Shown in pieces: positions 1-5,520 of a stretch of 12,113 bases of DNA. Each line of letters begins with the position of its first letter. The stretch's first letter is position 1. Below the pieces are notes generated by a model, which saw nothing but the letters and a program-made list of their open reading frames with translations, was not told the DNA's origin and did no database searches. This stretch comes from Planctomycetales bacterium. GTDB taxonomy: Bacteria > Planctomycetota > Planctomycetia > Planctomycetales > Planctomycetaceae. The position numbers were made by a program, and so were the translations under genes. Where the stretch lies: NCBI GenBank assembly GCA_020050375.1, contig JAGVKR010000286.1, positions 1 through 12,113 of the forward strand. The letters are read 5' to 3'.

Positions 1-1
1 C

Positions 2-85
2 ACTCAACGCGGCGTCGACTGGCAAATGAAGATTGACGACGCCCGCTGCAAGCTCAAATCCATCTACCCGAAAATCAAGCTGTGA
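2..85 (+). CDS. C-terminal end of an IS630-family transposase (partial at window edge)
   Basis: Only the last 27 codons are visible, ending in TGA at 83-85. The reading contains VDWQMKIDDARCKL followed by a KSIYPKI ending. From memory this matches the usual C-terminus of IS630-type DDE transposases (WQFTTxDARxKLxRLYP), the enzymes that cut and join IS630 elements at TA dinucleotides. The rest of the gene lies left of the window, so the DDE residues cannot be checked. The integrase fragment that follows starts at about the same place as this stop codon, so the insertion sequence probably disrupted the integrase. No separate terminal inverted repeat is visible after the stop, so this end of the element may be rearranged. 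The family call rests on a short motif. Confidence 0.55.
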   Translation, partial: TQRGVDWQMKIDDARCKLKSIYPKIKL

Positions 86-920
86 CGAAGCACTAGCCCT
101 AACATGGGATGACGTTGATTGGGAGCGAGGCCGGATCAACGTCCGCGTGCCGAAGCTGGAGCACCTTGAAGGCCACGAGACACGGATGGTCCCGATGTTC
201 CCGGAGTTGCAGGAATACCTCGCGGCCGAATTCGAGGCAGCCGAGCCGGGGACGATCCACGTCATCACTCGCCACCGTCGCGCGAACCTGCGCACGGAAC
301 TTCACCGGATCATTGCCCGAGCCGGTCTGAAACCGTGGGGCAAGCCGTTCCAGAATCTTCGCAGCACGCGGGAGACGGAACTGTGCGAGACGTTCCCCGC
401 ACACGTCGTCTGCGCTTGGATCGGCAACAGCGAATCGGTCGCGCGGAAGCACTACCTCCAAGTCACCGATGTACACTTCGACGCTGCTGTGACAGGCGGT
501 GCAAAAGGCGGTGCTGCCCTTGCACGCCACGAGCCGCCGGGGGCTGCCAGCCCGAATTCAAAACCTCAAAATGTCCGCGGAATGCAGCGTGTGACAGTTC
601 CAGTCAGTTCAAAAGATACCCCCGGCAGGAATCGAACCTGCGACCTACGGTTTAGGAAACCGTCGCTCTATCCACTGAGCTACGGGGGCACATTTTTTGA
701 CAAGACGCGATGTCTGACGACACCCGGCGGCAGCAGGATCTGGCTTGGAACCACATCGGGAACCGAGCGACGTGCAGGCGACGCCGCCAATCGCGGGAGC
801 CAAGCGTACAACCAAATCAGACACGCGACAACTCGATTTCACTGCCAGAACGACATGCACAACTCCAGCAACCACCTTGCGAAGCCGGAAGCTTCGGTGA
901 GCAAGAACAACGGCGTGTAG
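84..920 (+). pseudogene. Tyrosine-type site-specific recombinase/integrase, 5'-truncated
   Basis: This is the C-terminal catalytic half of a phage-type integrase. It begins inside the first conserved box (DEALALTWDDVDWE) without the upstream Arg-bearing segment or the N-terminal DNA-binding domain. The second box reads FQNLRSTRETEL, with Arg at 360-362 and Gln where most families have His. The third reads WIGNS instead of LGHS. The nucleophile is Tyr at 453-455 in KHYLQV. These variants are normal for planctomycete integrases (family knowledge). Recognisable similarity ends near 515-530. The frame then stays open through the antisense tRNA-Arg and stops only at 918-920, so the last 130 or so codons are probably not native integrase. 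The break abuts the IS630 transposase end. The product is presumably inactive. An intact integrase would have excised and integrated an element at the adjacent tRNA. Confidence 0.8.
617..689 (-). tRNA. tRNA-Arg (anticodon CCT)
   Basis: Read on the minus strand from 689, this folds as a full 73-nt cloverleaf. The acceptor stem is GCCCCCG with CGGGGGT (the first pair is a G-U wobble), the D arm GCTC..GAGC, the anticodon stem ACGGT/ACCGT around loop TTCCTAA, the variable loop AGGTC, the T arm GCAGG-TTCGATT-CCTGC, and the discriminator base A. Anticodon CCT reads AGG, so this is a minor-codon arginine tRNA. CCA is not encoded. The 3' end faces the integrase fragment, the normal arrangement when an element has integrated at a tRNA. 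The antisense strand gives the familiar false peptides RNRTCDLRFRKP and VAQWIERRFPKP. A decayed copy of the 5' half lies at 1640-1678. Confidence 0.95.
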
Positions 921-1075
921 AAAAGCTCCAGCGCATGACGCACCGTTTCTGGGACAGGATCGAAAAAATTGAACAACCAAACGACCGGCCCAAGACTCAG
1001 GACGTACAGCACCGGCAACATCAGCCCGCCGGCGACGATCCACGGCCACGGCGATGATTTCTTGCGTTTGTCCAT
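839..1075 (-). CDS. Small hypothetical membrane protein (78 aa)
   Basis: The protein starts MDKRKKSSPWPW. A hydrophobic helix follows at residues 12-36 (core LPVLYVLSLGPVVWLF), and a second amphipathic to hydrophobic stretch at about 50-75 contains FYTPLFLLTEASG. The positive N-terminus before the first helix suggests an N-in orientation in the inner membrane. Short proteins with a YVLSxGPxxW helix and an FYxPL segment are, from memory, common planctomycete orphans of unknown role. The ATG at 1075 is the only good start, but no clear ribosome-binding site precedes it. The gene lies 150 bases upstream of the tRNA-Arg on the same strand, with no sign of an operon. The overlapping plus-strand reading is Arg/Gln-rich and looks like a shadow. 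Confidence 0.6.
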   Translation of the reverse strand: MDKRKKSSPWPWIVAGGLMLPVLYVLSLGPVVWLFNFFDPVPETVRHALELFYTPLFLLTEASGFARWLLELCMSFWQ

Positions 1076-1207
1076 ACCGGCAGTTTACCGACGACGAACA
1101 GCAGGGACCAGCAATTGGCGCGCGACGTCGTGGGAAAAGCCGAGCGTACCCCAAAGCATCCCAGCGCAGCCAAGCATTGCTCAGCCGCAACCGAGACACC
1201 ACTCAGG

Positions 1208-1311
1208 ACCACGGAAGACGCGGAACACACGGAAAAAGAGGGCGGACGAGCGAGCAGATCGCACTCGTCATTTTTTTGTATTCCTTCCGTGTCTTCGGTG
1301 TCTTCCGTGGT
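1208..1311. repeat. Imperfect 28-bp inverted repeat built from GGAAGAC-like 9-mers
   Basis: The left arm 1208-1235 (accacggaagacgcggaa...) and right arm 1284-1311 pair at 24 of 28 positions across a 48-nt spacer. Each arm is itself a roughly 9-bp repetition (..ccgaagacacggaa..), giving false peptides such as TEDTEDTE. This type of intergenic sequence recurs in planctomycete and other environmental genomes and is probably a dispersed, non-coding palindromic repeat (from memory). Confidence 0.65.
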
Positions 1312-1382
1312 CAGTCCACTGTCGCTGATCGAGATCTTCTCGCCGTGCGCAGATTCGTGATGATCGTAGCACAACGACAAAA

Positions 1383-1413
1383 AAACTCCCGCAGGAGCAA
1401 CCTGCGGGAGTTT
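1383..1413 (-). terminator. Strong intrinsic terminator, minus strand
   Basis: A perfect 13-bp stem (aaactcccgcagg / cctgcgggagttt) encloses a 5-nt loop. Read on the minus strand it is followed by an uninterrupted run of T (complement of the A-run ending at 1385), as in factor-independent terminators. The plus-strand side (tttggaatat) has no T tract. The transcript it ends must come from the right, where the nearest minus-strand gene is the damaged-looking ORF at 1744-2049, or a lost gene in between. Confidence 0.8.
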
Positions 1414-1628
1414 GGAATATCAGTGTCGATATTGTCCCGGCTGCATCAGAAAAAAAGTGAAACCCGTTGACCGGATTGAAAACAAATGCCGAGTCGTCAT
1501 CGGTTTTCTTGAAGAGATCGATATCCGTTGTGAGGCTGGTGCTATGTGCTGTGTTATAGGCAGTGATGACCGCGATCACATCGGGCTATTTGTCGTTTGC
1601 CGCGTTTTTGTGCCATCTCTGAGGGAGC

Positions 1629-1639
1629 CATTTTTTGAC
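1629..1639. repeat. 11-bp copy of the tRNA-Arg 5' flank
   Basis: cattttttgac at 1629-1639 is identical to 691-701, the bases just upstream of the intact tRNA. Here it sits on the opposite side of the half-tRNA: it abuts the broken anticodon loop and not the acceptor end. Together with 1640-1678 this looks like the junction of two tandem tRNA/flank copies after deletion. Confidence 0.5.
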
Positions 1640-1678
1640 TTAGGAAACCGTCGCTCGATCCCCAGACCGACGGGGGCA
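1640..1678 (-). pseudogene. Decayed 5' half of a tRNA-Arg (CCT) gene
   Basis: Aligned without gaps to 652-690, this stretch is identical at 34 of 39 positions, including 17 consecutive bases (1640-1656) covering the anticodon loop and 5' anticodon stem, and the acceptor strand cgggggca (1671-1678). The D arm has four changes that break its stem. The copy stops at the 3' side of the anticodon loop; no T arm or 3' acceptor strand follows. It is therefore a remnant and not a working tRNA. Breaks at the anticodon loop are typical of integrase crossover in tRNA att sites. Confidence 0.8.
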
Positions 1679-1743
1679 TTTTCTCAATTTGGCGTGACGG
1701 CTCACCCCTGCCCGGCCTGTCAACGTGCGGGTCGGGCGGGTTC

Positions 1744-2049
1744 TCAAAACCGATACGGGCCTGATTCATCCACGGTTCGCTGAGAGCGATATTTCGCGAT
1801 TTGATTCTCCGCCCAATCGAGCGCCTTCTGAACGTCATTTTGATCGAAAGGCCGGATCGCAAAGGTTTGCGTGAGGGGGCGACAACCGGGAACGGGCTCA
1901 AATCGGCCGTTGAGCTGACGTCGAAGGAGATGCCACTGGAGACGATATATTCCGGCCGAAGTCGAGACGGCGATGTAGTTGCCCCAATTGTAACCGTCTC
2001 CGTCGTACCCAACCGGGGCAGCCACTTTGGTCCAGGAGTCTGATTTCAC
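1744..2049 (-). CDS. Hypothetical protein (about 101 aa), start uncertain
   Basis: The reading is well composed for a protein: SWTKVAAPVGYDGDGYNWG, then NYIAVSTSAGIYRLQWHLLRR, then an amphipathic ending (DVQKALDWAENQIAKYRSQ). Codons are GC-rich at the third position in most of the frame. I do not recognise the family, and there is no signal peptide or membrane segment. The best available start is GTG at 2049, which has no ribosome-binding site. Sensible residues (AILQLEIV) continue upstream for 10-13 codons to a TGA without any ATG, so the true 5' end may be lost or use a rare start. The terminator at 1383-1413 is the nearest downstream stop signal. This could be a pseudogene. Confidence 0.5.
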   Translation of the reverse strand: MKSDSWTKVAAPVGYDGDGYNWGNYIAVSTSAGIYRLQWHLLRRQLNGRFEPVPGCRPLTQTFAIRPFDQNDVQKALDWAENQIAKYRSQRTVDESGPYRF

Positions 2050-2374
2050 GATTTCGAGTTGTAATATCGCAGTTGAGTTTCAATTCGGGACAAGCGCGAT
2101 GGTTCTTCACAGTCTACCGACCCCGAACGACAGGAACCACCGAATGACACCCACTGCCAACACGGTCCGCTCAGCGAACGAGCGCCTGTGCCGCACGAAG
2201 GGGCTGTGTCATTCAGCGAGACTCAGGCGCGGCACGGGAGATCACGCCGGCGGGCTGTCAACGCTGGAGTCCTGCGCGAAGATGCGGAGCGCAGCGTGGA
2301 AAAAAGCACATGTCCGAGGATTGCCCGTCGGGGGGCGGCAGAATCCACGGAAAAGGCGAGGACGCGTTGCGACC
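2050..2374. other. Intergenic stretch without a supported gene
   Basis: No reading here has convincing protein character. One structural feature is visible. gcgcctg (2182-2188) can pair with caggcgc (2224-2230), and the overlapping gtgccgc (2188-2194) with gcggcac (2229-2235). The two pairings share bases, so they are mutually exclusive short stems. No T tract follows, and the meaning is unknown. Confidence 0.5.
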
Positions 2375-2581
2375 TCAGTGGCGGGAGTCGAGCCGGACCA
2401 GCATTGTCGCGAATTGCTCGTCGGTCGTGTTCCCCAGGTAGTCGAACAGATCCTCCATGCCGTTGAGGCCCAGCATCCGAGCCAGCCGCGCCTGCTGCGG
2501 CGGCGACATCTTGTTCCACCGTTCCTCGCCGAGCAACCAGCGTCTTTGTTCGATGCCTTTGTCTTCACCAACCATTGTCAT
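2375..2581 (-). CDS. Small hypothetical protein (68 aa), soluble and helical
   Basis: The protein starts MTMVGEDKGIEQRRW and is rich in charged residues. It has two probable helices (SPPQQARLARMLGL and TDEQFATMLVRLDSR) around a GMEDLFDYLG segment. It has no signal peptide and no membrane span, so it is presumably cytoplasmic. I do not recognise the family. The ATG at 2581 is preceded by GAGGA a few bases upstream. A second in-frame ATG at 2575 is possible. A hairpin terminator-like structure upstream (2634-2668) separates it from the next minus-strand ORF, so it is probably transcribed on its own. The overlapping frames on both strands are rich in Arg, Ser and Pro, as expected of shadows. Confidence 0.6.
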   Translation of the reverse strand: MTMVGEDKGIEQRRWLLGEERWNKMSPPQQARLARMLGLNGMEDLFDYLGNTTDEQFATMLVRLDSRH

Positions 2582-2633
2582 GAATCCTCATGCAAAGCAG
2601 GCCGTGGAGATCGCCCAAACCCCTGGGGAAGAA

Positions 2634-2668
2634 ACCCCCGTGGAGAGGGAAAACTCATCCACGGGGGT
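2634..2668 (-). terminator. Probable minus-strand terminator hairpin
   Basis: A perfect 11-bp stem (acccccgtgga 2634-2644 / tccacgggggt 2658-2668) has a 13-nt loop. On the minus strand the stem is followed by tttctt, a weak U tract. It lies between the minus-strand ORF at 2766-3062 and the gene at 2375-2581. A second cgggggtc at 2677-2684 could compete for the same C-run. Confidence 0.5.
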
Positions 2669-2765
2669 CCGTCCTCCGGGGGTCTAAGCCGAGGGACATT
2701 CCCATGGAAAAACTCGAAGGAGTCCCCCACTGCCCGAGAAAAAGGGTTACCTGCTGCTCAATTCA

Positions 2766-3062
2766 TCACCGCAGCGCGAATGCGATGCAGGTGACAGCAG
2801 ATAAAAGCAGAAGCATCGAAATGTCGTAAATCCGTTGCTGCCGCACGTTATTGTCGCAATCCATAGCTGTTTGAACCTCAGGTCCTGCCGCCCGCTTTTC
2901 CTGCCTGTCAAACACCGCAACGAACGTGCCGGAGATCGACAGAATGGAATCGCGGCCGACGACGAGCGGACGGATCGGGCCGCCGGTGCAGCGCGAACCC
3001 GGCTGGCGGGTTCCGTAGAGAATGGTTTTCGCTGCCGAATCGGGACGGTGAGGCGTTGACAA
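2766..3062 (-). CDS. Possible small membrane-anchored hypothetical protein
   Basis: The frame ends with a convincing C-terminal membrane helix (ISMLLLLSAVTCIAFAL then R-stop) preceded by charged sequence DCDNNVRQQRIYD, as in tail-anchored proteins. The upstream part (RDSILSISGTFVAVFDRQEK) reads like a real protein and uses GC-rich third positions, but the only start that includes it is TTG at 3062, with no ribosome-binding site. A shorter 32-aa version from ATG at 2864 has GAGG 11 bases upstream. The family is not recognised. The palindrome at 3079-3108 lies just upstream and the hairpin at 2634-2668 just downstream, framing a single-gene unit. Confidence 0.45.
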   Translation of the reverse strand: MSTPHRPDSAAKTILYGTRQPGSRCTGGPIRPLVVGRDSILSISGTFVAVFDRQEKRAAGPEVQTAMDCDNNVRQQRIYDISMLLLLSAVTCIAFALR

Positions 3063-3078
3063 CCGGAACCACGGGCGC

Positions 3079-3108
3079 TGTCCGCGCGGCCAATTGGCCG
3101 CGCGGACA
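3079..3108. terminator. Perfect 30-bp palindrome with a plus-strand T tract
   Basis: tgtccgcgcggccaa is followed directly by its exact reverse complement, and on the plus strand by TTTTT at 3109-3113. That is the form of an intrinsic terminator for plus-strand transcription, yet no plus-strand gene is visible upstream. On the minus strand no T tract follows. It sits between the minus-strand genes ending at 3359/3123 and the ORF starting at 3062. Confidence 0.55.
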
Positions 3109-3122
3109 TTTTTCCGTCATGC

Positions 3123-3362
3123 TCAAGAAGTCAGAATGTCCTCGCGGCTGCCAACCGGATCACCGGTCGACCACTGGATATTATCGGGCGAACCGTCTCC
3201 TTGTCCGTCGAACTGAGGGGAAACTTCCGCTTCAACGACGGCATTATGGCCCTTCTTCACCAGAGCAGGCGCCCGCAAGTCGCCACAACTCCATGGCGCA
3301 TCTTGACAGAATCGCCGTGTCGAGTTCGTGACGCAAAACCGTTTGGGGCGCGACAGCTTCAC
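3123..3362 (-). CDS. Doubtful 79-aa ORF overlapping the end of the upstream gene
   Basis: A GTG start at 3362 overlaps the stop of the 569-aa gene in the sequence GTGA, the geometry of translational coupling. The second half (KKGHNAVVEAEVSPQFDGQG) is plausible protein, but the first half is Cys/Arg-rich and the codon use is mixed. No domain, signal peptide or membrane segment is seen. It may be a chance frame in the 3' trailer of the upstream gene. Confidence 0.25.
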   Translation of the reverse strand: MKLSRPKRFCVTNSTRRFCQDAPWSCGDLRAPALVKKGHNAVVEAEVSPQFDGQGDGSPDNIQWSTGDPVGSREDILTS

Positions 3363-5068
3363 TTGAACTTAAGCTTCCTGATGACCGGTGCAGGCGCGTT
3401 CGGCCTGCCTTTCTCGATGACCCAGTAGCCGGAGTGATTGCCGCCGAAGTCGATCGTGCAGTCTCCGAGATCGGGAACGGCGATTTTCGTTTCGCCGACC
3501 GCTTGAATCGGCGTCCAGGCGTAGAGCAAAGTGCGTCCACCGAGCGTCGCAACCGCCAGCCAGACCTTTGCGGGCCCTGGGGGATACGTCACAGGCAGCG
3601 CCTTTCCCTTTTCCCAGAATTCGCGAATCGTCGCGTTGTCGAGGATCGGATTCAGGCATCGCATGGCCGCGACGGCATAGTCGTCCTGCGTCGCGACTGC
3701 GAGATCGCTGCGACCCAGTTCGGTCAGTTCAGCCTGTTGTGCCGCAGAAAAAAACGGCTGACTGGGCTTGGTCTTGCTCGGCAGCCAATGGTGAAGCAGG
3801 AGCGCCCGACCAGGCTCGCGCGCCGTCCACGCGATCCAGGCGCAGACCGCTTCCCACAAGTCGGGCGACACGACGCTGTGTTTTTCGGCCTTTGCGCCCG
3901 TCAGGGCTCCTTTGCCGTTGAGCCAGAGAAACACGGTGCGAAACGCCTTTGGATTCCGCTGTTCGATCCACTCCCATGCCGGGCGCTGGAGGTCGAGAGT
4001 TTTGGAGATATTTCGGTCGGTCAAGTCGGCCGGCATGTAGCGGCCCAAATAGAAGGAGGGCCCGGCGCCGTCCACGAAGCGATGATCCGGCGCCGCGCCG
4101 ATCTCGTCAGTGACGTATTTCGGGGACTGCCAGCCGACTTCGATGCCGCTGCTGTACGCCGACGTGAGCATTCGATCACGCCACCCTTCGGGCTGCGCGG
4201 CATTCATGGCGTCGTAGTAGGCGCGATATTGATCGCGCTTCAAATTGGCGTAATGGATCGATTCGAGAAAAGGGTCCGATTCGATCCCAAGCTGCTCGAC
4301 TCGCGACCGCATTCGCAGCGACACCGCGCCGATCTTTTCCAGCGGCAGCCATTGTTTGGGCGGAGCGATGGGCGCTCCGTCGGGAGTTTTTTCGACCGAT
4401 TTCCCGCGCCCCTTGAATTCGGAGAGTTTCTCCCGGCTGGGGCTCGGACTGTAAGACCCCTCATGATTCTCCGTATGAATCCAATACGGGGGAGTTGGAA
4501 TCCGCCGTTGCAACTCGCGCAGATAAACCGATTCTCCGATCAATCGACCTTCGTTGGTCCAGTTGGCGACCGGCGCAAGGTAGTCGGCGCCCGGCGTGTC
4601 GTCGAGGCTGCCGTCGGCAAGTTGCCGCCAGATGAGTGGCGAGTTGTCCGGAACCTTTGTCCAGGGCTTGGGAGTCCGGTATCGCGGGGATCCGAAGCCC
4701 TGTGCCACATTGTTGACTCGCAGACAGATCGGAACGTTCATGGCTCCGATCTCGTCGAGTGCCGAGTTGTGCGGCCCTAAATAGAGGTCGTATGTCTGCT
4801 TGAGACTTGCCCCGCGCTTGTCGGGATAGTCGTACTGCGGGAACCGGATCGACGGAATAATGCGGTGCCCTTCCTGGAGACGGGCCAGTTGCCATTCGAT
4901 GGAAAAGTTGCTGACGTTCCAATTGGCATAGAACGGGAGGCCCTTCACGTGGGCGTCGCGCAGATCCTGGAGATTCTGCCGATCGTCGCCACGACCGTGC
5001 GGCACGATGACGCCCGCGAACGAAATGCCGACGATGATCCAAGGCCAAAATGCGCGGCGGGTGGGCAT
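3359..5068 (-). CDS. Secreted protein of unknown function (569 aa)
   Basis: I chose ATG 5068 because it opens a signal peptide (MPTRRAFWPWIIVGISFAGV, cleavage near residues 22-27); the 97 codons upstream in the same frame are Arg/Ser/Pro-rich and start only with TTG. The mature protein is probably periplasmic or exported. Visible blocks are LPFYANWNVSNFSIEWQ (44-60), IPSIRFPQYDYPDKRG (71-86), PICLRVNNVAQGFGSPRYR (113-131), PPYWIHTENHEGSYS (193-207) and, near the end, an IDFGGNHSGYW stretch. Alternating hydrophobic strands, many aromatic residues and paired Glu (200, 203) would suit a TIM-barrel carbohydrate-active enzyme, but I recognise no named family and do not assign an activity. The ribosome-binding site is weak (GAG about 9 bases upstream). 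It is followed by a doubtful overlapping ORF and the 30-bp palindrome. Confidence 0.85.
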   Translation of the reverse strand: MPTRRAFWPWIIVGISFAGVIVPHGRGDDRQNLQDLRDAHVKGLPFYANWNVSNFSIEWQLARLQEGHRIIPSIRFPQYDYPDKRGASLKQTYDLYLGPHNSALDEIGAMNVPICLRVNNVAQGFGSPRYRTPKPWTKVPDNSPLIWRQLADGSLDDTPGADYLAPVANWTNEGRLIGESVYLRELQRRIPTPPYWIHTENHEGSYSPSPSREKLSEFKGRGKSVEKTPDGAPIAPPKQWLPLEKIGAVSLRMRSRVEQLGIESDPFLESIHYANLKRDQYRAYYDAMNAAQPEGWRDRMLTSAYSSGIEVGWQSPKYVTDEIGAAPDHRFVDGAGPSFYLGRYMPADLTDRNISKTLDLQRPAWEWIEQRNPKAFRTVFLWLNGKGALTGAKAEKHSVVSPDLWEAVCAWIAWTAREPGRALLLHHWLPSKTKPSQPFFSAAQQAELTELGRSDLAVATQDDYAVAAMRCLNPILDNATIREFWEKGKALPVTYPPGPAKVWLAVATLGGRTLLYAWTPIQAVGETKIAVPDLGDCTIDFGGNHSGYWVIEKGRPNAPAPVIRKLKFK

Positions 5069-5186
5069 ATGTGCTCGATGGAAACCGGTCGGGAAGCGAC
5101 GCCGAATGGACTGAGATGCGAAGCCCGCCCGCCAGCTCAGAGGCGGCGCTGAGGGCCTGGGGATGAGACTTATCGGCCGTCGTTCG

Positions 5187-5363
5187 TCAGTCGCATTCTT
5201 TGACGGGACATGCTGCAGGAGTCGTGGCAGGAGTCGCGAGCGACGGCTCGTCACGAATTCTTCCCTCCCTTTGAACCCATGCGGCAGCGATCGCAACCGC
5301 CAGGAGCACGGCCAAGGCGATCCCGTACACCAAGTCCCAACGGAAAGATCGCCATTCAATCAT
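5187..5363 (-). CDS. Small single-span membrane protein (58 aa)
   Basis: The frame from ATG 5363 to TGA 5187 encodes MIEWRSFRWD, then a clear transmembrane helix (LVYGIALAVLLAVAIAAAWV, residues 11-30), then a charged and Pro/Thr/Ala-rich tail (QREGRIRDEPS, TPATTPA) with two Cys, at position 52 (after TPAA) and 57 (KECD). The basic residues before and after the helix leave its orientation unclear. The Cys-bearing tail may be periplasmic. GAGGT lies 11 bases upstream of the start. It is 118 bases upstream of the secreted 569-aa protein on the same strand, so the two may be co-transcribed. No family is recognised. It is short enough to be missed by a 60-residue cut-off. Confidence 0.7.
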   Translation of the reverse strand: MIEWRSFRWDLVYGIALAVLLAVAIAAAWVQREGRIRDEPSLATPATTPAACPVKECD

Positions 5364-5520
5364 ATTTGGATTGTACCTCGCGAAATGAAGAATGGTATGC
5401 CGCCTCGGTTGGCTGCGCCTACGTCTCTGCTTCTAGCCCGCTACCCGCCGGATCTGTTAAACTCGTCGTCGGTTGATTTGAAAGCGAGTTTTCGTGTCGA
5501 TGCGAGAGGAGTGCTGCCTG

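Larger units (their letters stand above)
1076..1743. other. Gene-poor stretch with an inverted repeat, a terminator and a tRNA remnant
   Basis: I see no convincing gene in these 668 bases. They contain the 28-bp inverted repeat (1208-1311), a minus-strand terminator (1383-1413) and the tRNA-Arg half-copy (1640-1678). A minus-strand reading from a GTG at 1579 has a sensible first 45 residues (LTTDIDLFKKTDDDSAF) but then runs straight through the terminator hairpin and into the repeat. At most its first part could be the remains of a gene. Confidence 0.6.

Noticed and set aside
645..1202. 185-aa minus-strand reading ending VAQWIERRFPKP
   Set aside because: Its end is the translated tRNA-Arg strand, a well-known artefact, and the rest is Arg/Ser-rich and overlaps a better frame at 839-1075.
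1268..1579. 103-aa minus-strand protein
   Set aside because: The reading crosses a perfect terminator hairpin and a repeat. Its first 45 residues look better, but there is no ribosome-binding site.
1640..1678. Second functional tRNA-Arg
   Set aside because: Only the 5' half is present, the D stem is broken, and no T arm follows.
2027..2794. 255-aa plus-strand reading
   Set aside because: It is rich in Arg, Gly and Ser, has no domain, and lies antisense to better small genes.
3434..4780. 448-aa plus-strand reading
   Set aside because: It is the shadow of the secreted 569-aa gene, very Arg-rich, with no coherent hydrophobic pattern.
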